The position numbers and the translations under genes are program-made. Below the pieces are notes generated by a model that worked only from the letters and a program-made list of their open reading frames with translations, was not told where the DNA came from and did no database searches. Shown one piece after another: positions 1-8,043 of a stretch of 64,000 bases of DNA. Origin of the DNA: Herbidospora mongoliensis (GTDB lineage: Bacteria; Actinomycetota; Actinomycetes; Streptosporangiales; Streptosporangiaceae); NCBI RefSeq assembly GCF_001570545.1, contig NZ_BBXD01000031.1, forward strand, positions 1 through 64,000, in the 5' to 3' direction. The first letter of the stretch is position 1; every line of letters starts with the position of its first letter.

Positions 1-110
1 GTTATGGCGGAGGGGAAACACCCGGTTACATTCCGAACCCGGAAGTTAAGCCCTCCAGCGCCGATGGTACTGCACCGGGGACGGTGTGGGAGAGTAGGAC
101 ACCGCCGGAC
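1..110 (+). rRNA. rrf: 5S ribosomal RNA (5' end cut by window)
   Basis: The sequence carries the conserved 5S core: CCGAACCCGGAAG, the GCCGATGGTACTGC segment and the 3' end GGGAGAGTAGGACACCGCCG. The first few bases of the gene lie left of the window. A strong terminator follows at once, so this is the last gene of a rRNA operon read rightward. Confidence 0.96.
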
Positions 111-120
111 AATTTTTATG

Positions 121-154
121 CGAAAGCCCCGACCATTTGTGGTCGGGGCTTTCG
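121..154 (+). terminator. rRNA operon intrinsic terminator
   Basis: A perfect 14-bp stem (arms 121-134 and 141-154) with a 6-base loop is followed by a short T-rich tail. It starts about ten bases after the 5S gene. Confidence 0.93.
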
Positions 155-170
155 TTGTTTACAGACTGAG

Positions 171-239
171 GCCCGGTTGTGACAGCCGGGCTTTTCGCTT
201 TTCCGGGGCCGTTCAGAGCCCGGCCATTGCGGCCGGGCT
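171..239 (+). terminator. Two further tandem terminator hairpins
   Basis: GCCCGG (171-176) pairs with CCGGGC (186-191) and runs into CTTTTCGCTTTT. A second hairpin has a 9-bp stem (217-225 with 231-239), a 5-base loop and TTCTGCGTTT after it. With the hairpin at 121-154 this makes three consecutive terminators protecting the convergent gene from rRNA read-through. Confidence 0.7.
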
Positions 240-331
240 TTCTGCGTTTGGGGGTCATTCGCGGCCCGGCTGTGGCGCTTAGGGTTAAACCGCAGGTCCG
301 GCGCCGGCTCTTGCCCTTGAGGTGGTCTCAG

Positions 332-1477
332 TCAGACCTCGAAGAGGCGGTCTGTCGGGATGTCGAGGTTGTCGAGGAGATGGCCGGTGAAATAGATCGT
401 GCCGAGGGCCAGGACTCGCCTGCCGGCAGCCTCGATAGAGCGTGCGTCGACCTTGTCGATGGTCGTGACGTCCCAGGTCGGCGGTAGTTCACGGGTGAAT
501 TTCAGGTGGGTGCCGGGGAGTCGGACGAAGGTGACGGCCTGGCCCGCCAGTTCGGCGATGGCTCCGCTCAGGTCCTTGTGGTCCGGGAGGCACAGCAGGA
601 CACGGTCGATGGTCGCCCACTCCGCCAGAGCGCGCCGCACGGACATCGCCACGCCGGCCCCGGTGATCGGAGAGTCGATGATGAGGCTTGTGCCGCCGAT
701 GTCGTGGTGGGAGAAGCGGGCCGGAAGACGTACCGACAAGAGGGTCTTTTCTTCAGGCTCGGCGCTGGTGAGCTGAGCGGCCGCAGATCGGCCGAGGAGG
801 GCGTTCCTGGTCCAGGGTTCCGCCTGAGGCGTGATCTGGTGGAGCCGGCTGCCTGCCCGCGCGGACAGTTCGGCGCGGACCTCGGGAGACTGAGGGAGGG
901 TCACCACCGACCTGGTCTCCTCGGTTATTACTCCCGCCTTCTCCCTGGCTATTTCGGCGACGGTGTTCCCGAGGATGCCGATGTGTTCGGCGAAGATCTC
1001 GGTGATGGCCACCACCTCCGCGGGGAAGAGGGACACCTCGTCTGAGGCGCCGCCCATGCCGGCTTCCAGGACGACGAAGTCCGCCCCGACGTCTTGGGCG
1101 TGGAGGATCCCCGCGATGGTGAAGAGGCCCGCTGGGGAGAGGTATCCGTTGGAATCAGGGAGAGCCGCCGAGGTCAGGCGGGTGCCCAGTGCGGCCAGGT
1201 CCTCATCGGAGATGGAGACGCCGTCGACGCGGATGCGGTCGCGGTTGTTCCGCAGGCCGGGGCTGGTGACGGTCAGGACGCGGGCTCCCGTTGAGGCCAG
1301 GTAGGCCGACGCGTAGGTCGCCGTCGTGCCCTTTCCCTTGCTGCCGACGACCGTCAGCACCGGCGCGGGGGGAACAGCGCCCACGGCCTCCGCCAGGTGA
1401 CGTGCCCGGGTCAGGTCGCGGGTGGATCCCGGGCGGCGGGAAGTCCATTCCGCGAAGAATGCCTCGTCGGAGCTCAT
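332..1477 (-). CDS. FolC-like Mur-ligase family protein (paralogue)
   Basis: The product is a 381-residue member of the folylpolyglutamate synthase/Mur ligase ATP-grasp-like fold. The P-loop GSKGKGTT (about residues 45-52) is followed by a T-S-P-G-L segment and an N-N-R-D-R-I-R segment, as in FolC; EAGMGG and EKAGVI are also present. The start ATG at 1477 puts the residues MSSDEAFF first; the open frame runs further upstream but would then overlap the divergent folC. It is shorter than the true FolC on the other side of a 36-bp divergent gap and less conserved. The substrate is unknown: it may be a second folyl ligase or a ligase for another gamma-glutamyl acceptor. Confidence 0.85.
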   Translation of the reverse strand: MSSDEAFFAEWTSRRPGSTRDLTRARHLAEAVGAVPPAPVLTVVGSKGKGTTATYASAYLASTGARVLTVTSPGLRNNRDRIRVDGVSISDEDLAALGTRLTSAALPDSNGYLSPAGLFTIAGILHAQDVGADFVVLEAGMGGASDEVSLFPAEVVAITEIFAEHIGILGNTVAEIAREKAGVITEETRSVVTLPQSPEVRAELSARAGSRLHQITPQAEPWTRNALLGRSAAAQLTSAEPEEKTLLSVRLPARFSHHDIGGTSLIIDSPITGAGVAMSVRRALAEWATIDRVLLCLPDHKDLSGAIAELAGQAVTFVRLPGTHLKFTRELPPTWDVTTIDKVDARSIEAAGRRVLALGTIYFTGHLLDNLDIPTDRLFEV

Positions 1478-1513
1478 TCCCGACAGCTTATTGAACGCCA
1501 CTAGGCTGGATGG

Positions 1514-2827
1514 GTGACGATCCACGCTGTTGAGGCCGCTATTCGTGCTCGCGGTGTCGAATGGGACATCGATCCGACGCTCGACCGGATGGCGGGGCTC
1601 GTCGATCTGCTGGGGAATCCCCAAGCGGCCTATCCGATCATCCACATCGCCGGCACCAACGGGAAGTCGAGCACGGCGCGGATGGTGGAGTCGCTGCTCA
1701 AGGAGCGGAACCTGCGGGTGGGGCGCTACACCTCGCCCGAGTTCGCCAACATGCGCGACCGGATCTCGCTCGACGGGGAGTCGATCTCCGAGGAACGGTT
1801 CGTCGAGGTCTACGAGGAGCTGGAGCCCTACTTCGCCATCATCGACGAGAAGTTCGGGCGGCTGAGCTTCTTCGAGGTGCTCACCGCGATGGCGTTCGCC
1901 GCCTTCGCCGACGCGCCGGTCGACGTCGCGGTCATCGAGACGGGCATGGGCGGCACCTGGGACGCGACGAACGTCGCCAACGGCGCGGTCGCCGTGATCA
2001 CGCCGATCTCACTGGATCACACCGAGTATCTCGGGCACGACGTCGAGACGATCGCGGGGGAGAAGGCCGGCATCATCAAGCCCGGTTCGATCGTGGTCCT
2101 CGCGCAGCAGCAGCTTCCGGCCGCCGAGGCGATCATCCGGCGGGCCTCTGAGGTCGAGGCGCCGGTCGCGCGGGAGGGCATCGAGTTCGGGGTGCTCGGG
2201 CGCGAGCTGGCGATGGGCGGGCAGTTGCTTCATCTGCGTGGGCTGAACGCCACCTATGAAGAGGTGCTGCTGCCGCTCTACGGCGCGCATCAGGCCGGGA
2301 ACGCCGCGACCGCGCTGGCCGCCGTCGAGGCGCTCTCCACCGCGGCCGAGCCGCTGGGTCAGGAGCTGATCCGGCAGGCGTTCGGCCAGGTGACCAGCCC
2401 TGGGCGGCTGGAGGTCGTGCGGCGCGGGCCCACCGTGCTCGTCGACGCCTCGCACAACCCCGGGGGCATGGAGGCGACCATCGACGCGGTCGGTGAGTCG
2501 TTCGGGTTCACCCGGTTGATCGCGGTGCTGGCCGTCATGGCCGACAAGGACGTCGAGACGATGCTGGAGCTCCTGGAGCCCGTCGTCGAAGAGGTCGTGG
2601 TCACCCGGAACTCCTCGCCGCGCTCGATGGAGGCCGAGGAGCTGGCCGAACACGCGCGTGAGGTGTTCGGGACCGACCGGGTGCACGTGTCCGACCGGCT
2701 CGACGGCGCGATCGACGTGGCCATCGGGCTGGCCGACCAGGGTGACGAGTATGGTTCCGGTGTGCTCATCACCGGTTCGGTGGTAACCGCAGGTGATGCC
2801 CGAATTCTGTTGAAGGCCGGTTCATGA
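1514..2827 (+). CDS. folC: Bifunctional dihydrofolate synthase/folylpolyglutamate synthase
   Basis: This 437-residue protein joins glutamate to dihydropteroate and adds glutamates to folates in the cytoplasm. The ATP-binding loop IAGTNGKSS (near residue 45), TSPEFANMRDRI, the ETGMGG motif, the SLDHTEYLG segment with its metal-binding His, and the C-terminal DASHNPGGM motif are all visible. Length is normal for the family. The GTG start at 1514 gives the expected N-terminus. Its stop overlaps the next start by 4 bases, so it is co-translated with the DUF4233 gene. Confidence 0.95.
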   Translation: MTIHAVEAAIRARGVEWDIDPTLDRMAGLVDLLGNPQAAYPIIHIAGTNGKSSTARMVESLLKERNLRVGRYTSPEFANMRDRISLDGESISEERFVEVYEELEPYFAIIDEKFGRLSFFEVLTAMAFAAFADAPVDVAVIETGMGGTWDATNVANGAVAVITPISLDHTEYLGHDVETIAGEKAGIIKPGSIVVLAQQQLPAAEAIIRRASEVEAPVAREGIEFGVLGRELAMGGQLLHLRGLNATYEEVLLPLYGAHQAGNAATALAAVEALSTAAEPLGQELIRQAFGQVTSPGRLEVVRRGPTVLVDASHNPGGMEATIDAVGESFGFTRLIAVLAVMADKDVETMLELLEPVVEEVVVTRNSSPRSMEAEELAEHAREVFGTDRVHVSDRLDGAIDVAIGLADQGDEYGSGVLITGSVVTAGDARILLKAGS

Positions 2828-3165
2828 ACTTCGATGTGACCCCAGGAATGCGCCGGCTGGGCGCCTCGGTGCTCGGCATGGAGGCGATCGTCGTCGCGCT
2901 GATGACGCCGGTCGCGATCATGGTCGGCAAGGTCGATCCGCCGATCGCCGTCGGGATCGGCTGTGGGCTCGCCGTCCTGTGCGTCGTGGCCGCCGGGCTG
3001 CTCAGGAAGCCTTCCGGTTACGTCGTGGGCAGCGTCGTCCAGGTGCTCGCGATCGCCTCGGGGTTCATGGTGCCGACCATGTTCTTCCTCGGGATCATCT
3101 TCTCGGCACTCTGGGTCACCGCGATTATCGTTGCTCGCCGTGTCGAAGGCGCGACGAAGCGCTAA
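2824..3165 (+). CDS. DUF4233 membrane protein
   Basis: A 113-residue protein with four hydrophobic segments (about 15-35, 38-58, 63-82, 84-106) and a basic C-terminus. Proteins of this family nearly always sit directly after folC in actinobacteria, and here the ATG overlaps the folC stop. The role is unknown; the conserved coupling suggests a link to folate metabolism, which is inference. Confidence 0.88.
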   Translation: MNFDVTPGMRRLGASVLGMEAIVVALMTPVAIMVGKVDPPIAVGIGCGLAVLCVVAAGLLRKPSGYVVGSVVQVLAIASGFMVPTMFFLGIIFSALWVTAIIVARRVEGATKR

Positions 3166-3176
3166 AGTCGGTCGCC

Positions 3177-4727
3177 ATGGCCGTCCCCCCTTTTCAGCCA
3201 GCCGTGTCCCAGCGGGTCCGGGCGCTCGCGGTCGACGTCGTGCGTCTGGCCCGGCGGCCGATGGTCACCGACGCCGTCGTCGGGATGCTGATCGCTGTCG
3301 CGTTGCCGCTGGCCATCGTGTCGATTCCCAACACGATCTCGCAGGTGGCGGCGCTGCTGCCGCCGGGTGTCTCGCAAATCGACATGATGCGGGCCCATGG
3401 GCTGGCGCTCCCGGTGATGCTGCTGACCGTGCCGCTGGCGGCGGTCGCGGTGCGCCGATACAAGGCGGCACCCGTTTTGGTGCTGGGGCTGGCGATGCTG
3501 GCCACCGCCGATGCCGGTGGAGGCTATGCCGACGGGCCCGCGCTCGTCGGGGTGCTCCGGGTGATGCACGGCATCGGGGCCGGGCTGCTGATCCCGGCGA
3601 CGCTCGTCGCGGCCGGGGAGCGCCGGGCCCGGCGCGGGCTGCTGGCGCTGTGGGCGGGCATGCTCGCGGTGTCGCTGGTCACCGCCCAGGCGCTGGCGCT
3701 GTGGCCGATCGACAACGTGCGGTCGTGGGCCGTCACGCTGCAGCCGTTCCCGTTGCTGACGGGGATCGCGCTCAGCCTGGCCGCCGTCTACCTCGTGCTC
3801 TGGCGGCTGGCCTGGGAGACCACGGCGGCGTCGACCGACCGGCTGCTGATCTCCTCGCCACCCGGTTCGGCGGAACGGTCCCGGCTGCTGATGGCGGCGG
3901 TTCCTTCGGCCGGCATCGCGGTGCTCGCGGTCGGCACCACCTATGACTGGCCGTCCGGGCTGGTCGTGGCGGTGGCCGGGCTCGCGCTCGTGGCGATGCT
4001 GGGGCTCGCGGTGTCGGCGGCCACGCCGGGGGCGCGCACTCTCGGCTTCACCTGTGTGGCGGTCGGGCTGGTCGTACTGCCGACGGCGGCCCAGGTGACC
4101 TATGTGGAGATGCCCTGGCTCGGTGGGCCTGGGCTGGAGGCGATGGCGTGGCCGCTCGCGGTCGCGGTGATCGGCGCCCTCGCGGCCGCTGTGGCCGCCG
4201 GTCGGGCCGACGATGAGAAGAGCGCCAAGCTCGTGGGGGCCGGGCTGGTCGTGCTGGTCGTGGGTCTGTGCGCGATCAGGTTGCTGGTGCCGACCGTCGA
4301 CGGGCTGCTGCTCACGGTGCCGTTCACGCTGGTCGCCGCCGGTGCGGCGGTGGCGCTGGTGAGCGCGCTGCGGCTGGCCGGTCCGGTGGCTGCTCTGTTC
4401 GGGCTGAGCCTGCTCTTCCCGGCCATGCTGGCCGGATTCCTGCTCGGCACGGGCATCCAGGTCATGTGGCTCCGGTCGGCCGCGCCCTCCGGGATGGCTA
4501 CCTACCAGGGGATGGTCGACGGGTTCGTCGACGCGCTGCACGTGTGGGCGCTGGTGGGCGGGTTCGGTGTGGTGCTCGTCCTCGGGCTGTCCGCGCTGTC
4601 GACCCGCCGGGGGAACCGGGTGGTCACGGCCGACGTCGGAGAAGCGCCCGTGGTCGCGACGCCGGAGAGCGACGAATCGACCGGTAAGCTCTCCTCGGAT
4701 TCCCACGAAGCCTTCACAAAGGAGTGA
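3177..4727 (+). CDS. Polytopic membrane protein, MFS-like
   Basis: A 516-residue protein made almost wholly of hydrophobic helices, about fourteen by eye, with a hydrophilic C-terminal tail of some 40 residues. An [10 protein letters not shown] segment near residue 130 looks like the conserved part of drug-exporter MFS proteins. The ATG at 3177 lies 11 bases after the DUF4233 stop; a longer open frame upstream is contained in that gene and is unlikely. It is followed at 4 bases by ndk. The substrate cannot be told from sequence. Confidence 0.8.
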   Translation: MAVPPFQPAVSQRVRALAVDVVRLARRPMVTDAVVGMLIAVALPLAIVSIPNTISQVAALLPPGVSQIDMMRAHGLALPVMLLTVPLAAVAVRRYKAAPVLVLGLAMLATADAGGGYADGPALVGVLRVMHGIGAGLLIPATLVAAGERRARRGLLALWAGMLAVSLVTAQALALWPIDNVRSWAVTLQPFPLLTGIALSLAAVYLVLWRLAWETTAASTDRLLISSPPGSAERSRLLMAAVPSAGIAVLAVGTTYDWPSGLVVAVAGLALVAMLGLAVSAATPGARTLGFTCVAVGLVVLPTAAQVTYVEMPWLGGPGLEAMAWPLAVAVIGALAAAVAAGRADDEKSAKLVGAGLVVLVVGLCAIRLLVPTVDGLLLTVPFTLVAAGAAVALVSALRLAGPVAALFGLSLLFPAMLAGFLLGTGIQVMWLRSAAPSGMATYQGMVDGFVDALHVWALVGGFGVVLVLGLSALSTRRGNRVVTADVGEAPVVATPESDESTGKLSSDSHEAFTKE

Positions 4728-4731
4728 TCCC

Positions 4732-5142
4732 GTGTCCGAGCGCACGCTCGTCCTCATCAAGCCGGACGGTGTCCGCCGCGGCCTCGTCGGCGATGTCATC
4801 GCCCGCATCGAGCGCAAGGGTCTGACCCTCGCGGCCATGGAGCTGCGCCAGCTCGACGCCGACACCGCCAAGACCCACTACGCGGAGCACTCCGAGCGGC
4901 CGTTCTTCGGTGAGCTGGTCGACTTCATCACCTCCGCGCCGCTGGTCGCCCTGGTCGTCGAGGGCCCGCGCGCCGTCGAGGCCTTCCGCGCCCTGGCCGG
5001 GCTCACCGACCCGGTGAAGTCGGCTCCCGGCACCATCCGGGGTGACCACGCCCTGGAGATCGGCGAGAACGTCGTGCACGGCTCCGACTCGGCCGAGTCC
5101 GCCGCGCGGGAGATCAAGATCTTCTTCCCCGACCGTTTCTGA
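4732..5142 (+). CDS. ndk: Nucleoside diphosphate kinase
   Basis: The enzyme moves the terminal phosphate from ATP to nucleoside diphosphates. The 136-residue length, the N-terminal L-I-K-P-D-G-V segment, the PGTIRGD loop and the active-site NVVHGSDS with the phospho-acceptor His at residue 116 are diagnostic. The GTG start at 4732 has a good AAAGGAG ribosome site 8 bases upstream. A strong terminator follows. Confidence 0.97.
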   Translation: MSERTLVLIKPDGVRRGLVGDVIARIERKGLTLAAMELRQLDADTAKTHYAEHSERPFFGELVDFITSAPLVALVVEGPRAVEAFRALAGLTDPVKSAPGTIRGDHALEIGENVVHGSDSAESAAREIKIFFPDRF

Positions 5143-5152
5143 GCTCCGCTCC

Positions 5153-5179
5153 GAAAGCCCCGGCCACGCCGGGGCTTTC
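5153..5179 (+). terminator. Intrinsic terminator after ndk
   Basis: An 11-bp perfect stem (5153-5163 with 5169-5179), loop CCACG, then TGTGTTTT. It separates the folC-ndk operon from the mre cluster. Confidence 0.92.
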
Positions 5180-5307
5180 TGTGTTTTCGCCGCGGGAAAG
5201 GCCGTGACCAGCGGATTTATGTGCTGAGAGTGGGGTCGGTGTGCTCGGCGTTGGGTACGACCCGTTACGATTCGAGTGCGATGCGTTACTCCCGCTAACC
5301 ACCTGAA

Positions 5308-5322
5308 GGAAGGCCTCCTTCC
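5308..5322 (+). promoter_or_regulatory. Hairpin holding the mreB ribosome-binding site
   Basis: GGAAGG (5308-5313), the Shine-Dalgarno sequence of mreB, can pair with CCTTCC (5317-5322) across a 3-base loop, two bases before the ATG at 5325. Folding would mask the ribosome site. This is a sequence observation; a control role is inference. Confidence 0.45.
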
Positions 5323-5324
5323 CT

Positions 5325-6353
5325 ATGGGCCACTTTGCTTTCCTGGGCCGCGACATGGCGGTCGATCTCGGCACCGCCAACACCCTGGTCTACGTGCGGG
5401 GGCGCGGCATCGTGCTCAACGAGCCGTCCGTCGTGGCGATCAACACCTCGACCGGCCGCATTGTCGCGGTCGGTATCGAGGCGAAACGGATGATCGGGCG
5501 AACACCGGGCAACATCGTCGCGGTTCGACCGCTCAAAGACGGTGTGATCGCCGACTTCGACGTGACCGAGCGTATGCTCCGATATTTCATCCAGCGCGTG
5601 CACAAACGGCGTCATTTCGCCAAGCCACGCATCATCGTCGCGGTGCCGAGCGGCATCACCGGCGTCGAGCAGCGTGCCGTCAAGGAGGCCGGTTATCAGG
5701 CCGGCGCCCGGCGCGTCTACATCGTCGAAGAGCCCATGGCGGCGGCGATCGGGGCGGGCCTGCCCGTCCACGAGCCGACCGGCAACATGGTCGTCGACAT
5801 CGGCGGCGGCACCACCGAGGTGGCGATCATCTCGATGGGCGGTATCGTCACCAGCCAGTCGATAAGGGTCGGCGGCGACGAGCTCGACCAGGCGATCATC
5901 ACGTACGCCAAGAAGGAGCACTCGCTCATGCTGGGCGAGCGCACCGCCGAGGAAGTGAAGATCGCCATCGGCTCGGCGTGCGCGTCCGCCGAGGAGCCGC
6001 AGGCCGAGATTCGCGGCCGTGACCTGGTCAGCGGCCTGCCGAAGACCGTGGTCGTGTCGTCGATGGAGATCCGCGCGGCGATCGCCGAGCAGGTCAGCTC
6101 CATCGTCGACGCGGTGAAGTCGACCCTCGACAAGTGCCCGCCCGAACTGTCCGGCGACCTCATGGACCGCGGCCTCGCCCTGACCGGCGGCGGCGGCCTG
6201 CTCAAGGGCATGGACGCCCTGCTGCGCGAGGAAACCGGCATGCCCGTCCACCTGGTAGACAACGCGCTCGACTCGGTCGCGCTCGGCTCCGGCCGCTGCG
6301 TGGAGGACTTCGACGCCCTGCAGCAGGTGCTCGTGCCCGAGGCGAGGAACTGA
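5325..6353 (+). CDS. mreB: Rod-shape-determining protein MreB
   Basis: A 342-residue actin-like ATPase that forms filaments under the membrane and guides lateral wall synthesis. The phosphate-1 loop [11 protein letters not shown], phosphate-2 [11 protein letters not shown] and adenosine motif [10 protein letters not shown] are present and the length is typical. In filamentous actinomycetes MreB acts mainly in aerial hyphae and spore walls. It heads the mreB-mreC-mreD-mrdA-rodA operon; mreC begins 6 bases after its stop. Confidence 0.97.
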   Translation: MGHFAFLGRDMAVDLGTANTLVYVRGRGIVLNEPSVVAINTSTGRIVAVGIEAKRMIGRTPGNIVAVRPLKDGVIADFDVTERMLRYFIQRVHKRRHFAKPRIIVAVPSGITGVEQRAVKEAGYQAGARRVYIVEEPMAAAIGAGLPVHEPTGNMVVDIGGGTTEVAIISMGGIVTSQSIRVGGDELDQAIITYAKKEHSLMLGERTAEEVKIAIGSACASAEEPQAEIRGRDLVSGLPKTVVVSSMEIRAAIAEQVSSIVDAVKSTLDKCPPELSGDLMDRGLALTGGGGLLKGMDALLREETGMPVHLVDNALDSVALGSGRCVEDFDALQQVLVPEARN

Positions 6354-6358
6354 AGAAC

Positions 6359-7528
6359 ATGAAAGACAGCCGCCGCTCCCGCCTGTTCCTCGGCCTGCTG
6401 CTGGCCGCGGCCCTGGTCCTGATCACGGTGGACCACCGGAGCGAGAACATGCCCGTGTTCGGGCCGATGCGCACGGTCGTCACCTCGGCGTTCGGCGCGG
6501 TCGAACGCGGGGTCTCCACGGTCACCGAGCCGATCGGCGGCTTCGTCGGCGCACTCGCCGGCGCGCAGGGCTCGCGGGAGCAGATCACCAACCTGAAGTC
6601 GCAGAACGCCAAGCTCGAGGGAGAACTGTCCTCGCAGCGGATCGACAAGCGTCGGTCGGCCGAACTGCAGGCCATGCTGGGCCTGTCGGGCCTGGGCGGT
6701 TACAAGATCGTCCCGGCCCAGGTCGTGGCGCGCCGCGCGTCTCCCGGTTTCGAAGACGCCGTGGAGATCGACGCCGGCACGTCCGACGGGGTGAAGCCCG
6801 ACATGACCGTGCTCAACGGGCAGGGGCTCGTCGGCCGGGTGGTCAAGGCGACCGCGTCGACCGCGACCGTGGTGCTGCTGTGCGATCCCGCGTCCTCGGC
6901 CGGAGCCCGGCTCGAGGCCAGCGGTGAGCTCGGGGTCGTCAGCGGCCTCGGCGCCAACGGCGGTTCGGGCCGTCGGGTGATGTTCCGGCTGCTCGACGCG
7001 ACCGCGCCGCTCGCGGCGGGGGCCCGGCTGGTGAGCTTCGGCTCCCAGCAGGGTGTGCCCTATGTCGCGGGCGTGCCGATCGGGACCGTCGAGAAGGTGG
7101 AGGCGACGCCGGGTGAGCTCACCCGCACCGCTTACGCCAAGCCGTTCGCCGACCTGAGCTCGGTCGACATCGTCGGGGTGGTGGTCGAGGGGCCGAAGCG
7201 CGATCCGCGCGACGCCCTGCTGCCGCCCGCGCCCAAGCCGGCCGCCAAGCCCAAACCCAAGCCCGCCGCCCCCGTCATGCCGGGGCAGCAGGCGCCGCCG
7301 CAGATCGCCCGGCCCGGAACCGGCGCCCCCGGGAACGTTCCGGGGAACACCGGTCCCGCGAACCAGGGCCCTGAGAACACGGCTCCGGAAGACGTGAACA
7401 CGGCTCCCGGAGACACGGGTCCGCGGAACATCGACCGCCAGAACCGGGTCGAGTCTCCGCGTGACCCGCTCGCGCCCGTGCAGGGACGCGACGACGCCTC
7501 GACGCCACCGGACGACGAGGCGGCGTGA
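6359..7528 (+). CDS. mreC: Rod-shape-determining protein MreC
   Basis: A 389-residue bitopic protein: one N-terminal membrane helix (about residues 8-24), a coiled coil near 75-105, then the beta-rich MreC core with the segments VVARRASPGFEDAVEIDAG and GLVGRVV. After about residue 285 comes a Pro/Ala/Lys and then Asn/Gly/Pro-rich tail of some 100 residues, longer than in rod-shaped model bacteria. MreC links MreB to periplasmic wall enzymes. Its stop overlaps the mreD GTG by 4 bases. Confidence 0.95.
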   Translation: MKDSRRSRLFLGLLLAAALVLITVDHRSENMPVFGPMRTVVTSAFGAVERGVSTVTEPIGGFVGALAGAQGSREQITNLKSQNAKLEGELSSQRIDKRRSAELQAMLGLSGLGGYKIVPAQVVARRASPGFEDAVEIDAGTSDGVKPDMTVLNGQGLVGRVVKATASTATVVLLCDPASSAGARLEASGELGVVSGLGANGGSGRRVMFRLLDATAPLAAGARLVSFGSQQGVPYVAGVPIGTVEKVEATPGELTRTAYAKPFADLSSVDIVGVVVEGPKRDPRDALLPPAPKPAAKPKPKPAAPVMPGQQAPPQIARPGTGAPGNVPGNTGPANQGPENTAPEDVNTAPGDTGPRNIDRQNRVESPRDPLAPVQGRDDASTPPDDEAA

Positions 7529-8043
7529 TCTCGATGCCCCGGATCCTGCTCACCACGCTGCTCGTGCTCACCGCCCTCGTGCTGCAGGTGACCGTGGTCA
7601 ACCGGCTGCCGGTGTCGGTGGTACCCGACTTCGTGCTGCTCGTGGTGATCGCGCTGGCCGCGATCCGTGGGCCGGTCGCCGGGGCGACCATCGGGTTCCT
7701 CTCCGGTCTGGGCGCCGATCTGCTGCCGCCCGCCGACCACGCGCTGGGCCAGCACGCGCTGGTGCTGTGCCTGGTCGGCTTCGCGGTCGGCAGATGGGCC
7801 GAACGATGGCCGCTGCTCACCGTCGCGGTCTGCGCGGCGGGAGCGCCGGCCTTCGCGCTGGCGGTGGGCGGGCTGCTGGGTGATCCGGGGGTCGACTTGC
7901 AGACGTTCGAGGTGGTGTGGCCGATGGCGGCGCTGGTCAACCTGCTGGCCGCGCCGATCGTGGTGTGGGCCGTGCTGAAGCTGTACGGGCCACGGGCCGA
8001 GAAGGCGACGGCTGCCGCCGTGCCGGGTTGGAGGCGGGCATGA
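7525..8043 (+). CDS. mreD: Rod-shape-determining protein MreD
   Basis: A 172-residue integral membrane protein with five or six hydrophobic segments and the P-D-F-V-L-L-V-V-I-A-L-A-A-I-R-G pattern typical of MreD. The GTG at 7525 overlaps the mreC stop, and its own stop overlaps the mrdA ATG, so all are translationally coupled. It forms part of the elongasome with MreC, PBP2 and RodA. Confidence 0.93.
   Translation: MISMPRILLTTLLVLTALVLQVTVVNRLPVSVVPDFVLLVVIALAAIRGPVAGATIGFLSGLGADLLPPADHALGQHALVLCLVGFAVGRWAERWPLLTVAVCAAGAPAFALAVGGLLGDPGVDLQTFEVVWPMAALVNLLAAPIVVWAVLKLYGPRAEKATAAAVPGWRRA

Noticed and set aside
3162-4871. Long minus-strand open frame of 569 codons
   Set aside because: It lies antisense to the MFS-like gene and ndk, has a very biased His/Arg/Gln/Pro composition and no domain. 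Long antisense frames are normal in GC-rich DNA.
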